Numbered from the stretch's first letter, positions 1 to 8,140 are shown. The stretch: DNA of 35,226 bases from JBGPOS01 sp041488155 (GCA_041488155.1 JBGPOS010000039.1:1-35226); one strand, 5' to 3'. Notes: a model not told the origin generated them from the sequence alone. Program-made: numbers and translations.

Positions 1-452
1 TCATGACGGCTCTCGTCTTCCTCATGATTGGCGCCCTCTACGACCAGGCCCACACCCGCGACCTCAAGGACTTCGGCGGGCTCGGCAAGGTGATGCCGAT
101 GTGGGTCATCTTCTACACCCTCGCCGGCCTGGCGAACGTAGGCCTGCCCGGGCTCTCCGGCTTCACGGCGGAGTTCCACATCTTCGTGGGAACTTTCCAG
201 ACCTACCCGCTGTTCGGCGGGCTGGCGATCCTGTCCGCGGCCCTCGCCGCCGCCTACATGCTGCGCATGTTCTCGATCGTCTTCTTCGGGCCGTTCAACG
301 ACCGCTGGGCCGGCCTGCGTGACATCACCCCTCTCGAAACCTTCGCCGGCGGCCTGCTCATCGCGTCGATGCTGGCAATGGGCCTCTACTGGGCGCCCTT
401 CATCGACCGCGTCAGCGCCAGCGTCACCCTCCTTCCGGGGGTCACGGGCTGA
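1..452 (+). CDS. nuoM: NADH-quinone oxidoreductase subunit M, C-terminal part
   Basis: Partial gene: the reading frame is open to the left edge and ends at TGA 450-452. About 149 C-terminal residues are visible. NuoM is one of the antiporter-like membrane subunits of respiratory complex I and takes part in proton translocation. The fragment is hydrophobic, with several membrane helices, and holds the conserved block GLPGLSGFTAEF (about residues 47-58 of the fragment), typical of NuoM/NuoL/NuoN-type subunits, followed by a LRMF helix. The stop codon overlaps the nuoN start by one base (TGATG), so the two are translationally coupled and in the usual nuo order. The full length cannot be judged because the start is outside the window. 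Confidence 0.93.
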   Translation, partial: MTALVFLMIGALYDQAHTRDLKDFGGLGKVMPMWVIFYTLAGLANVGLPGLSGFTAEFHIFVGTFQTYPLFGGLAILSAALAAAYMLRMFSIVFFGPFNDRWAGLRDITPLETFAGGLLIASMLAMGLYWAPFIDRVSASVTLLPGVTG

Positions 453-1945
453 TGGAGCGCGACTACACGATTTTCATCCCCGAGTACATCTCGGCCGGTG
501 CCGCCCTCGCCATCATCGGCGTCGAGCTCTTCTGGCCCCGCATCCGCAAGGACCTGCTCGCTTACCTGACCGCCGCCGCCGCCCTCGGCTGGTTCGTCGC
601 CAGCCTCTTCTTCATCGGCAAATCGCCCGTTACCTTCCAGGGCCTCATCCGCAGCGACGACTTCACGACCTACTTCCGGCTCCTGGCTTCAGCGATCGTC
701 TTTGTCGTGTCGCTCATGTCGGCGACCTACATGCGCGATCGTACGAAAGTTGCCGCGGAGTACTACGGCCTGCTCCTGATCGCCGGCTCGGCCATGGTCT
801 ACATGGCGGCGGCGCGCGAGCTGATCACCGCCTATATCTCGCTCGAACTGCTGAGCTTCTGCCTCTACATCCTCGTCGGCTACCTGAAGCGCGACAACCT
901 GAGCAGCGAAGCCAGCCTCAAGTACATCCTCCTCGGCGCCTTCTCTAGCGCGATGTTCCTCTATGGCATGAGCATCATCTACGGCGTCACCGGTTCGACC
1001 TATTACGACGGCATCACCGCCGGGCTTGCAAATCGCGCGAACGAAACCAACGCCGCCGTCATCGTTGCTTTCATGCTGGTGCTCGCTGGCGTCGGCTTCA
1101 AAGTGTCGGCGGCGCCCTTCCACATGTGGGCGCCCGACGCTTACGAAGGCGCGCCCCTGCCAATCACCGCCTTCCTTTCCACGGCCTCCAAGGCGGCCGG
1201 GTTCGCGCTCATCCTCCGCCTGTTCAGCAACGCCCTGGTCGTCGATGCGGTGGAGTGGCGCTGGGCCATCGCCCTGCTCGCTGCCGTGACGATGACCGGC
1301 GGCAACCTCATCGCCATCCAGCAGAAGAGCATGAAGCGCCTGATCGCCTACAGCTCGATCGGCCAGGTGGGCTACATGCTCGTCACGATCGCCGCCCTCG
1401 GCTACGGCGACGCCCAGGTCGGGCACAACGCTTCCAGCGCGCTGCTCCTGCACATCATCGGCTACGTCGCCTCGACCCTCGCGCTCTTCACCGCCCTCAC
1501 GGCTTACTACAACCGCACCGGCAGCGACACCATCTCCGGGCTCCGCGGCCTGGCCGAAACACAGCCGTTCCTCGCGCTTGTGATCACGGTGTCCCTGTTC
1601 TCGTTCGCCGGGATGCCGTTCTTCGCCGGGTTCACGACGAAGCTCTTCATGTTCCAGGCGAGCACCTCGAACGGTCTCCTTTGGCTGGTCGGCCTCGCCG
1701 TGACGAACAGCTTCATCAGCCTCTACTACTACCTCTCGATCATGCGCCAGATGTACCTCTTCGAACCCGCCGAAGGGCTCCTCAGGTTCCGCGTGAACCC
1801 CGTCCTCTGGGCGACCGGCGGCGCGCTCATGGTCGGCGTCCTCTTCATCGGCATCTACCCCGGCCCCGCCTTCGACATGGCCGACCGCGCAGCCGCCCCG
1901 CTCTTCGACCAAGCGATCGCCGCCGGCCACGTCCGCGCCCCGTAG
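452..1945 (+). CDS. nuoN: NADH-quinone oxidoreductase subunit N
   Basis: 497 residues, the normal size for NuoN, the third antiporter-like subunit of complex I in the cytoplasmic membrane. The protein is hydrophobic throughout, with about fourteen predicted helices. Family features visible are the Glu in the helix SLELLSFCLYILVGY, the KVSAAPFHMWAPDAYEGAP segment with its conserved Lys, and the MKRLIAYSSIGQVGYM segment. The ATG overlaps the nuoM stop by one base, so no separate ribosome binding site is needed. It is probably the last complex-I gene of the operon, since what follows is only a short ORF and then unrelated genes. No defects are seen. Confidence 0.95.
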   Translation: MERDYTIFIPEYISAGAALAIIGVELFWPRIRKDLLAYLTAAAALGWFVASLFFIGKSPVTFQGLIRSDDFTTYFRLLASAIVFVVSLMSATYMRDRTKVAAEYYGLLLIAGSAMVYMAAARELITAYISLELLSFCLYILVGYLKRDNLSSEASLKYILLGAFSSAMFLYGMSIIYGVTGSTYYDGITAGLANRANETNAAVIVAFMLVLAGVGFKVSAAPFHMWAPDAYEGAPLPITAFLSTASKAAGFALILRLFSNALVVDAVEWRWAIALLAAVTMTGGNLIAIQQKSMKRLIAYSSIGQVGYMLVTIAALGYGDAQVGHNASSALLLHIIGYVASTLALFTALTAYYNRTGSDTISGLRGLAETQPFLALVITVSLFSFAGMPFFAGFTTKLFMFQASTSNGLLWLVGLAVTNSFISLYYYLSIMRQMYLFEPAEGLLRFRVNPVLWATGGALMVGVLFIGIYPGPAFDMADRAAAPLFDQAIAAGHVRAP

Positions 1946-1961
1946 GAGAAAGGTCGTTGCA

Positions 1962-2135
1962 ATGAATGACAGCAAACGCCGCGACGCTGCAGAGCCTGCG
2001 TCGGAGAGGCCGAAGGGAAGGCCACGTCTCGAAGGAACCATCCTCTGGCAGGGGGACGTCGTCTCGCCGATCGACGTGGAGTGGGGCGCGATCGAAGGGG
2101 AGCGCCAGAAGCGCCGGGGACGACCGGAAGAATGA
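1962..2135 (+). CDS. Small basic protein (57 aa), unknown function
   Basis: ATG at 1962 is preceded by a good Shine-Dalgarno stretch (GGAGAAAGG, 1945-1953) and lies 16 nt after the nuoN stop, so it could be cotranscribed with nuo. The 57-residue product begins MNDSKRRDAAEP, has a central hydrophobic/acidic stretch (TILWQGDVVSPIDVEW) and ends in a basic KRRGRPEE tail. KGRPR and RRGRP resemble AT-hook cores, but the match is too short to claim DNA binding. A competing ATG at 1966 opens another frame (to 2217) with a low-complexity Arg/Ser product that looks like a shadow. The 1962 frame is preferred because of its spacing to the ribosome binding site and its GC-rich third positions. No family recognised. 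Confidence 0.45.
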   Translation: MNDSKRRDAAEPASERPKGRPRLEGTILWQGDVVSPIDVEWGAIEGERQKRRGRPEE

Positions 2136-2223
2136 CGCTGCCGGCGGGAGAAGCCTGCCAAAGCTCGAAGCTATGACCAGAGTGCTTGCGGTGGGCCCGA
2201 ACGACTGGGCGAGATAGCGTGCA

Positions 2224-2282
2224 AGCTCAGCCCAGCATGCGCTCGAACGGACCTGGCCTCTCGTACTCCCGCCGCCCGATGT
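2224..2282. repeat. 59-bp direct repeat, left copy (flanks the R-M cassette)
   Basis: This segment matches 3941-3999 in 54 of 59 positions by my alignment; the first 27 bases are identical. The right copy is the last ~18 codons plus stop of the DUF2961 gene on the minus strand. Read in the same frame, the left copy still encodes GRREYERPGPFERMLG-stop. Of the five differences three are silent; the other two fall in one codon (Asp to Gly). The copies therefore look like diverged homologues of a gene end, not a fresh duplication. It sits 91 bp before the methyltransferase start. Confidence 0.85.
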
Positions 2283-2373
2283 GAGATCGGAAGGATCGGT
2301 TGATCCTGACAGACACCCAGTCCCAGACCTGCGGGGGCGAAACAGTTGTTCTGATTGGCGCTCCTGAGGCAGA

Positions 2374-3306
2374 ATGACCTCGATGCCGCCACCACCGTCC
2401 AAGAACCCGCGCGAAAGACTCTCGTTAGGGCCTCACCGGCACCGGGTGATTCTTGGCGACTGTCGCTCGATGCCCGAGCTCGCAGACGAGTCTATCCAGC
2501 TCGTCGTGACCAGCCCGCCGTACGCCAACCTCAAGAGGTACGTGGAGGGCAACCCCAATCAGCTCGGTCACATCGACGACTACGAGGAGTTCCTCGACAG
2601 CCTGGAGCAGGTGCTTCGCGAATGCCTCAGGGTGCTGGTGCCCGGTGGACGTGTCTGCGCGGTCGTCGGCGACGTGAATATCGCCCGGCGCGATGCTGGC
2701 AGGCACTACGTCTTGCCGCTGAGCGCCGACGTAAGACTGATGGGGAGGCGTATCGGATTCGACAACCTCCAGGGGATCACCTGGCTGAAGGTCGCCAATA
2801 TTAAGCTGGAAGCATCGAACTCTTCCCGGTACCTGGGAAAGCCCAACCTGCCCAATGGCGTCATCAAAAACGACACGGAACACATCGTATTCCTTCGTAA
2901 ACCCGGTTACCGATCCCCAAGCGGCGAAATGGAAGACGCTTCATTCATCCCGGACGACGAATACGCGCGTCTGTTCACCACGATTTGGTCCGATGTCCCC
3001 GGGGCCAGCCTGAAGGAGCATCCGGCGCCGTTTCCGCTGGAGATCCCGCTTCGCCTCATCCGCATGTTCAGCTTCGCAGGCGATGTTGTCCTGGATCCGT
3101 TCGGAGGCACAGGCACCACCGCGTTGGCCTCCATGCAGCTCCGCCGTTCGTCGGTTTCGTACGAGGTTGAGCCCTCTTACATACCGATTGTTGTCCGCCG
3201 ACTTCAGAAGCCGACGCTCACGACCGGTGAGGTCTTGTTTGAACGACGCACGCCTCCACTGGAGCTGCATCCGGGAGCTGGTTTGCGCTCGGTCGCGCTT
3301 CAGTGA
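2374..3306 (+). CDS. DNA methyltransferase, beta-class N4/N6 type (R-M system)
   Basis: 310 residues. Motif IV TSPPY is at 46-50, before the AdoMet-binding motif DPFGGTGTT at 241-249. This order (IV then I) defines the beta class of amino-methyltransferases (N6_N4_Mtase family). An EHPAPFP block (215-221) precedes the FxGxG motif, as usual in the family. SPPY is most often seen in m4C enzymes but also occurs in m6A enzymes, so the modified base is uncertain. The start at 2374 has GAGG at 2366-2369; a second in-frame ATG at 2383 is possible. The gene overlaps the nuclease gene by 4 bp (GTGA), so both are made from one message. It presumably protects host DNA at the site cut by the neighbouring nuclease. 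Confidence 0.9.
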   Translation: MTSMPPPPSKNPRERLSLGPHRHRVILGDCRSMPELADESIQLVVTSPPYANLKRYVEGNPNQLGHIDDYEEFLDSLEQVLRECLRVLVPGGRVCAVVGDVNIARRDAGRHYVLPLSADVRLMGRRIGFDNLQGITWLKVANIKLEASNSSRYLGKPNLPNGVIKNDTEHIVFLRKPGYRSPSGEMEDASFIPDDEYARLFTTIWSDVPGASLKEHPAPFPLEIPLRLIRMFSFAGDVVLDPFGGTGTTALASMQLRRSSVSYEVEPSYIPIVVRRLQKPTLTTGEVLFERRTPPLELHPGAGLRSVALQ

Positions 3307-3941
3307 TCACAGACCAGGAACTGGCTCGCGCTGTCGCAGAGTTCTGGAGCGGCAGAACTTCGGGCACGCAGTCCGCGACACACGACAAGGCGTTCCTCAG
3401 ACTGGTCGCGAGGGATCTCGAAGACTTGGGCTGGCCGGCGTACGTGGCCACGTCTTCCCAGGATCGTAAGTCGTTGCTGGCAGGATATTTCCGGCCAGCC
3501 AAGAGCTGGGACATCGTCTGCCGCGACGGTGACGGTCTCCCTCGCATCTGTATAGAGTTCAAGTCTCAGGTCGATAGCTACGGCAACAACGAGAACAACA
3601 GGTACGAGGAGGCCCTCGGGAGCGGGCTGGATGCACGGGCGTTGCATGGGACTGGCCTGGTGCTCGGGTTCCTCCTCGTGCTCTGCGAGGAGGATGCAAC
3701 GCTGAAGGCGACACGTGACCGTGTACCTGACGGCGACCCTGTCTTTCGGGGGACGTCACACGTCGATCGCCGAGCCATATTCGCTCGACGAATCGTAGAG
3801 TTCCGCCTGAACGAGATGCCCTTCTACGATGCGGCGGCCTTGCTGCTCGTCCGGAGAGACGGAACTTTCAGGCGTCCGGATGATCCAGATCTGGACGTCC
3901 GAACGTTCGCCACTCGTCTCGTAACAGCCGTCTCCGCCTGA
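3303..3941 (+). CDS. Type II restriction endonuclease, XhoI/PaeR7I-like
   Basis: 212 residues from a GTG that overlaps the methyltransferase stop. The segment CIEFKSQ followed by YGNNENNRYEEALG (about 84-106) matches, from memory, the hallmark of the XhoI/PaeR7I family, whose characterised members cut CTCGAG. A PD-(D/E)xK-type active site can be read as Asp70 (SWDI), Glu85 and Lys87 (IEFK). GYFRPAKSWD (61-70) also resembles the family. The length is slightly below that of PaeR7I/XhoI (about 245 aa, from memory). By homology it is predicted to cleave unmethylated foreign DNA; specificity for CTCGAG is an inference. The stop codon coincides with the first base of the right-hand 59-bp repeat, so the cassette is packed tightly between the repeats. 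Confidence 0.85.
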   Translation: MITDQELARAVAEFWSGRTSGTQSATHDKAFLRLVARDLEDLGWPAYVATSSQDRKSLLAGYFRPAKSWDIVCRDGDGLPRICIEFKSQVDSYGNNENNRYEEALGSGLDARALHGTGLVLGFLLVLCEEDATLKATRDRVPDGDPVFRGTSHVDRRAIFARRIVEFRLNEMPFYDAAALLLVRRDGTFRRPDDPDLDVRTFATRLVTAVSA

Positions 3942-3999
3942 GCTCAGCCCAGCATGCGCTCGAACGGTCCGGGCCTCTCGTACTCTCGCCGGTCGATGT
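3941..3999. repeat. 59-bp direct repeat, right copy (3' end of the DUF2961 gene)
   Basis: Partner of 2224-2282, same orientation, 1717 bp apart. It begins on the last base of the nuclease stop codon and covers the last codons and the stop (TCA at 3944-3946 on the plus strand) of the minus-strand GH172/DUF2961 gene. The layout, gene end / cassette / second gene end, is what site-specific integration at a gene 3' end, or insertion with long target duplication, would leave. Confidence 0.85.
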
Positions 4000-5101
4000 C
4001 CGCCAGGGCGGCCGGGAGGTCGAGGCGCGGGACGGCCTGCGGCTCCGAGCAGTAGACGAACGCCGTGGCGCAGTAGTCGTCGACCCGCTCCGCGATGCCG
4101 CGGGCGATGACCCCCGGCGAAGAGTTGCGCTCCCACCCCCGGCCGGCCGCCGGGTTCGACTCGGCGTACCGCCCGAAGGCCTTCTCTTCCCCTTCGCGAA
4201 AGAGGGCGTAGCCGATCTGCTGGATGGTCACGCGCAGGTCATCACGAAAGACGATCGGGTCCGGCAGGTGCCAGCGATAGAACGAAACGAAGTCCGGGCT
4301 GTCTCCCCGCCCCTCGGGTGCCACCACGAGCGGGACGCCCCCGTACAGCGCAGCGTGCCGCCCCATCCCCCAGGCCGAGCCAACGTAATCTTCGAGACCC
4401 GTACCGCAGATCGTCGGATGCGTGCTGTCGCCGTCGCGGTAGACCTTGACCTCGCCCTCGCCGTACCAGGCACAGGGGTCGATGGTCCGAACGCCGACGC
4501 TGCAGCCGAGAAAGCGGCCCGGCCCTCGGAGGCCCCCGGCGATGACGAAATCCTGGCGAAGGACGGTTGGGTTCTCGCGCCGGAAGGCCGCGTGGAGGTA
4601 GCCGGCCGCGGCGGGTAGCGACGCTTCGAGGGTGTAGTCGACCTGGTAGTAGAGGTCCATCGGCCGCGGGGCCGAGTTCGTGAGCGTTATGCGTATGCGG
4701 TCCCGAAAAGGCATCGGGAAGTAAGCGTTGAAACCCCGCCCTTCGTGGATGGAAATCAGGGCGGAGTCGTAGCCCGCGGGACGCCCGTGCGGCAGCGCGA
4801 AGAAGTCGAGGCAGGGGAGGGAAGCGCTGGGCTCGGCGAAGCCGTCGTAGAAGACCTCCATCCACAGCGCCCGCATCACCTCCGGTGGCGCCGGCGGGAA
4901 CGTCATCCAGATGTGACGGACGGTGCCGGGGCCACGGAGGTCAGCGAGCACCACCGATTCGCCCGGCTTGAGCCGCCGCGATGGCGCCCCCTTCCGGCCG
5001 CCGTGCGAAGGTCCGCCCGCCCCGCGGTCACCTGTCGGGTTTTCGAAGGTCGCGGCGCGCGAGTCGAGGGAGAGGTCGATCAGAGAAGGGTCAGGAAACA
5101 T
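3944..5101 (-). CDS. DUF2961 / GH172-family protein
   Basis: 385 residues, complete, on the minus strand. The core motifs of DUF2961 are present: WYGEGEVKVYRDGD (about 212-225) and PTICGTGLEDYVGSAWG (about 229-245), with Glu215/Glu217 and Glu237 as likely acidic active-site residues. DUF2961 was reclassified as glycoside hydrolase family 172, whose known members act on D-fructofuranose or D-arabinofuranose linkages; the substrate here is unknown. There is no signal peptide, so it is probably cytoplasmic. It is divergent from the endonuclease-III-like gene (109 bp between starts). Its 3' end is duplicated across the R-M cassette, but the reading frame is intact. Confidence 0.85.
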   Translation of the reverse strand: MFPDPSLIDLSLDSRAATFENPTGDRGAGGPSHGGRKGAPSRRLKPGESVVLADLRGPGTVRHIWMTFPPAPPEVMRALWMEVFYDGFAEPSASLPCLDFFALPHGRPAGYDSALISIHEGRGFNAYFPMPFRDRIRITLTNSAPRPMDLYYQVDYTLEASLPAAAGYLHAAFRRENPTVLRQDFVIAGGLRGPGRFLGCSVGVRTIDPCAWYGEGEVKVYRDGDSTHPTICGTGLEDYVGSAWGMGRHAALYGGVPLVVAPEGRGDSPDFVSFYRWHLPDPIVFRDDLRVTIQQIGYALFREGEEKAFGRYAESNPAAGRGWERNSSPGVIARGIAERVDDYCATAFVYCSEPQAVPRLDLPAALADIDRREYERPGPFERMLG

Positions 5102-5210
5102 CGCCGGATGCTACCACGGCGGGGTCAACAAGCGTCGCGCGGCTGCCTGCAGTGGCATGTCTGTGCTACTGTCGCTCCCCCTCTCTTGGGTACCTGGAGG
5201 TAAGTCGGAG

Positions 5211-5996
5211 ATGGCAGACACTCTTCCCGAACTTCGGAAGCGGCTGATCGACGAGGGACGGAGCCTTTTGCAGGGGCCGCCCAAACCGATTGAATTCACC
5301 CGCGACTCACAGGCCGATGACCTGCTAAACGATCTCCGTTTCCACCCGCATGCCTTCGTAACTGCATGTCTGATGGACCGCCAGATCACAGCCGAGCGCG
5401 CCTGGATGATCCCCCTGCAGATCCGCGAGCGGCTTGGGTCGTTTGAGATGGACGATCTCGCGCGCCAGTCCGCCGCCGATTGGCTCACGCTGTTCGCAAG
5501 CCCCAGCAACCTTCACCGGTTTCCGGAGAAGATGTCGACGGTGTTCTACAGGGCTATACAACGGATCCGATCCGTCTATGCGGACGATGCGTCGATCATC
5601 TGGAGAAATCGACCGTCGAGCGCCGCCGTTGTTCGGCGGTTCCTGGAGTTTCACGGTGCGGGCCCGAAGATAGCTACGATGGCGGCGAACATACTCGCAC
5701 GGGACTTTCGCGTGCCATTGAGCGACTACCGATGTATCGACATTTCTGCGGACGTACACGTGCTACGGGTCATGGCACGTCTAGGATTCGTGGAAGAAGG
5801 TGCGAGTCCGGACGTCGTAATCTACGCGGCGAGGGAAGCGAACCCGGACTTCCCCGGAGTGTTCGACCTGATCCTCTGGGACATTGGTCGAGATCACTGC
5901 CACCCAAAGGCGCCCGATTGTCCGGCGTGTCGCCTCCGCGATCGTTGCCCGTCCGCCCTTGGCAGCTCGACTGTCGCGCCAACGCCGGTCAGATAG
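5211..5996 (+). CDS. Endonuclease III-like HhH-GPD DNA glycosylase with [4Fe-4S] motif
   Basis: 261 residues; ATG at 5211 with GGAGG at 5196-5200. The helix-hairpin-helix reads FHGAGPKIATMAANIL, with the expected catalytic Lys at 153. The GPD Asp is Asp181 in ISADVHVLRV. The C-terminus carries Cys230-x6-Cys237-x2-Cys240-x5-Cys246, the iron-sulfur spacing of endonuclease III/MutY. Family members excise damaged or mismatched bases and nick the abasic site. The helix that in EndoIII reads LSxQxxD is here CLMDRQIT, so this is a divergent subfamily and the substrate cannot be assigned. It may lie on the same acquired segment as the nearby R-M cassette, but it is separated from it by the DUF2961 gene. 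Confidence 0.82.
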   Translation: MADTLPELRKRLIDEGRSLLQGPPKPIEFTRDSQADDLLNDLRFHPHAFVTACLMDRQITAERAWMIPLQIRERLGSFEMDDLARQSAADWLTLFASPSNLHRFPEKMSTVFYRAIQRIRSVYADDASIIWRNRPSSAAVVRRFLEFHGAGPKIATMAANILARDFRVPLSDYRCIDISADVHVLRVMARLGFVEEGASPDVVIYAAREANPDFPGVFDLILWDIGRDHCHPKAPDCPACRLRDRCPSALGSSTVAPTPVR

Positions 5997-6110
5997 ATAG
6001 GTTCACATCGAGATGGGAGGACATAGAAGTTAAGTTCCCTTCGTGAGGCGAGACCAGCGCCAAGAGAGTCAAGCTCTGGCCGGGGTCCTACCGGCCACGA
6101 CGGTCGTGTC

Positions 6111-6392
6111 CTAGCCTGGTTTCGGTGTCCTCAGCATTAGCACGGTGACTACTTCGGGTTGCTCGACCCGGGTCCGGAACTCTCCGTCTTCCCAACGCCG
6201 CTCAAACTCCTCTGCTGAGATTCCGAGGTACTTTCTCGCCTGGGCATCATAGATCTGCCAGGCTTCCCGGCTCGAAAGCCCGCGGACGGCGCGCGCCGGC
6301 GGTCGCACACGGGTCGGGTTCGACGCGCCTGCACGAACTGGAGCCGTTGGCTTTGCGACCGCCACGCTGCGCCGCCTTTCGATTGAGTTCAT
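6111..6392 (-). CDS. Hypothetical small protein (93 aa)
   Basis: 93 residues from ATG at 6392. The N-terminal third is basic and disordered-looking (MNSIERRRSVAVAKPTAP). The C-terminal part looks folded: SSREAWQIYDAQARKYLGIS, then AEEFERRWEDGEF, then a short strand VVTVLMLRTPKPG. The pattern Ala-x-x-Tyr-Leu-Gly-x-(S/T)-x-x-x-Phe recalls small regulators found next to toxin-antitoxin or Asp/Glu-rich genes, but I cannot name a family. No clear Shine-Dalgarno precedes the ATG; later starts are possible. It lies downstream of proA and the acidic protein on the same strand, with a 29-bp gap. Confidence 0.55.
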   Translation of the reverse strand: MNSIERRRSVAVAKPTAPVRAGASNPTRVRPPARAVRGLSSREAWQIYDAQARKYLGISAEEFERRWEDGEFRTRVEQPEVVTVLMLRTPKPG

Positions 6393-6421
6393 TGTACACA
6401 GCCGCCCGCGAGGCGAGACCG

Positions 6422-6754
6422 TTAGTTCTGGCCGATGTCGCCGAGGCGGAAGGTGTCCTCGTCCTCGTCGTCATCGTCGGTATCGCTGTCGCTGTAGACC
6501 CCCGCCGGCGACCCCCGCCAGACCGTGACGATGAAGTCCTCGCGGTACGGGTCGGCTGTCATCACAAGACGCTCGTCCGCCTCGTCGATCAGCGCCTGGA
6601 TGCGCTCCTCATTCGCGTCCGCCGTCGTGCACAGCGTGCCGTAGACGTTCGCCCCCTGGAAGTGGATGTCGAACCGGCCGATGATGCCGCCGTCTTCGAG
6701 GACGGTGTAAGCCTCGGAATAAGGGGTGCGGGCCTCGCGTTCGAACTCGATCAC
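6422..6754 (-). CDS. Hypothetical acidic protein coupled to proA (110 aa)
   Basis: The start is taken as the GTG at 6754-6752, which overlaps the proA stop by 4 bp (GTGA) and gives 110 residues beginning with the VIEFEREART stretch; a longer in-frame version starting inside proA is less likely. The middle has alternating strands (GGIIGRFDIHFQGANVYGTL), then an Asp/Glu-rich helix (ANEERIQALIDEADERLV) and a tail with an uninterrupted acidic run (SDTDDDDEDEDTF). It is predicted to be soluble and cytoplasmic. Translation coupling implies cotranscription with proA, but nothing in it points to proline metabolism. No family recognised. Confidence 0.6.
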   Translation of the reverse strand: MIEFEREARTPYSEAYTVLEDGGIIGRFDIHFQGANVYGTLCTTADANEERIQALIDEADERLVMTADPYREDFIVTVWRGSPAGVYSDSDTDDDDEDEDTFRLGDIGQN

Positions 6755-8031
6755 AGCGGCCGCACCTGCCCCTTCCCGAAGATCGTCCACTTGTAGCTCG
6801 TCAGTTCGCGCAGGCCCATCGGCCCCCGCGCGTGCATCTTCTGCGTCGAAATGCCGACTTCAGCCCCGAGGCCGAACTGTGCGCCGTCCGTGAACTGCGT
6901 GCTGGCGTTCACGTAGACCACCGCCGAATCCACTTCGTCCAGGAAACGCATCGCCCGCTCGTAATGCTCCGTGACGATCGCGTCGCTGTGGTGGCTGCCG
7001 TGCTCCTCGATGTGCGCGATCGCCTCGTCGATGCTGTCCACGATGCGGATGCCAACGCGCATCGCCAGGTGCTCTCGCTCCCAGTCCTCGGGCGTCGCCC
7101 GCTCGACCTTCAGGCCTGGATGCCGCCCCGGCGTGAGGAGCGAAAGGGCCCGGTCGTCGCCCAGGATGGTGACCCGGTCGCCCCAGCGGCCGATCAGCCG
7201 GTCGATGAAGGCCGGGGCGATGCTGGCGTGCACCAGCAGCGTGTCGACGGCGTTGCAGATGCTGTAGCGGCGGGTCTTGGCGTTGTCCACGATGTTGACC
7301 GCCATCTCGAGGCCCGCGTACTCATCGACGTAGATCTGCACCACGGCGTCGCCGTGAGCGACCACCGGCATAGTCGCGTCGCGCCGCACCCGGTCGATCA
7401 GCTCCTTGCCACCGCGTGGCACGATCAGGTCGATCAGGTCGTTGGCCTTGAGCAGGTCGTCGATCAGGGCACGGTCGGGGTCGCTGATGACCTGGACGGC
7501 CCCGGCCGGCACGCCAGTTTCGGCGAGGGCCCGGCCGAGCAGCTCTCCGAGCGCCGCGTTGCTGTATCGCGCTTCCTTGCCGCCCCGGAGGACGCAGGCG
7601 TTGCCGCTCTTCAGGCAGAGCGCGGCGATGTCGATCGTCACGTTCGGCCGTGCTTCGTAGATGGTCGCCACCACTCCGAGTGGCACCCGGCGCCGGCCGA
7701 TCAGGAGGCCGTTTGGAAGCGTACGGGTGTCGAACATCTCGCCGATCGGGTCATCTAGCCGGGCAACCGTCCGGGTGTCCGCGGCGATCCCCGACAGCCG
7801 GCCGGGGTTCAGCGTCAGGCGTTCGATGAAGTACGGGTCGAGCCCGGCCTCGTGCCCCGCCTCAAGGTCGCGGGCGTTGGCATCGAGGATGGGCCCCTGA
7901 TCGGATTCGAGGAGGTCCGCGATGCGGTTCAGCGCCGCGTTCTTGACGTCCGTCGAAGTCGTCGCCAGCTTGCGCGAAGCGGCACGGGCCTCCGCGGCTC
8001 GCTCGCGGATCAGGGAAGTCGCGGTCGTCAT
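6751..8031 (-). CDS. proA: Glutamate-5-semialdehyde dehydrogenase (gamma-glutamyl phosphate reductase)
   Basis: 426 residues, the normal size for ProA. It reduces gamma-glutamyl phosphate to glutamate-5-semialdehyde with NADPH, the second step of proline synthesis. Family blocks visible: GVVATIYEARPNVTIDIAAL (119-138), KSGNACVLRGGKEA (141-154), and the catalytic Cys259 in YSICNAVDTLLVH. The C-terminal GPMGLRELTSYKW is also typical. The start is the ATG at 8031; a longer frame to 8091 has no family support. No proB is seen nearby. A GTGA overlap leads into the next gene. Confidence 0.95.
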   Translation of the reverse strand: MTTATSLIRERAAEARAASRKLATTSTDVKNAALNRIADLLESDQGPILDANARDLEAGHEAGLDPYFIERLTLNPGRLSGIAADTRTVARLDDPIGEMFDTRTLPNGLLIGRRRVPLGVVATIYEARPNVTIDIAALCLKSGNACVLRGGKEARYSNAALGELLGRALAETGVPAGAVQVISDPDRALIDDLLKANDLIDLIVPRGGKELIDRVRRDATMPVVAHGDAVVQIYVDEYAGLEMAVNIVDNAKTRRYSICNAVDTLLVHASIAPAFIDRLIGRWGDRVTILGDDRALSLLTPGRHPGLKVERATPEDWEREHLAMRVGIRIVDSIDEAIAHIEEHGSHHSDAIVTEHYERAMRFLDEVDSAVVYVNASTQFTDGAQFGLGAEVGISTQKMHARGPMGLRELTSYKWTIFGKGQVRPL

Positions 8032-8054
8032 GGCAGACCAGTGTAGCAGGAGCC

Positions 8055-8075
8055 GGGATGAGGGATGAGGGATGG
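8055..8075. repeat. Short heptamer array (GGGATGA x3)
   Basis: Three near-perfect copies of GGGATGA just upstream of proA, in the same class as the longer GCGATGA array at 14523-14578 and GGACTAA-like array at 12027-12061. Confidence 0.6.
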
Positions 8076-8140
8076 TACTCGGGCCTTCCATGCCTCATCC
8101 CTCGCGCCTCGTCCCCCGGGCCGCCGGTGCGGAGGGTGGG

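Noticed and set aside
6078..6096. GGCCGG / CCGGCC inverted repeat as a terminator
   Set aside because: Only a 6-bp stem and no T-run on either strand.
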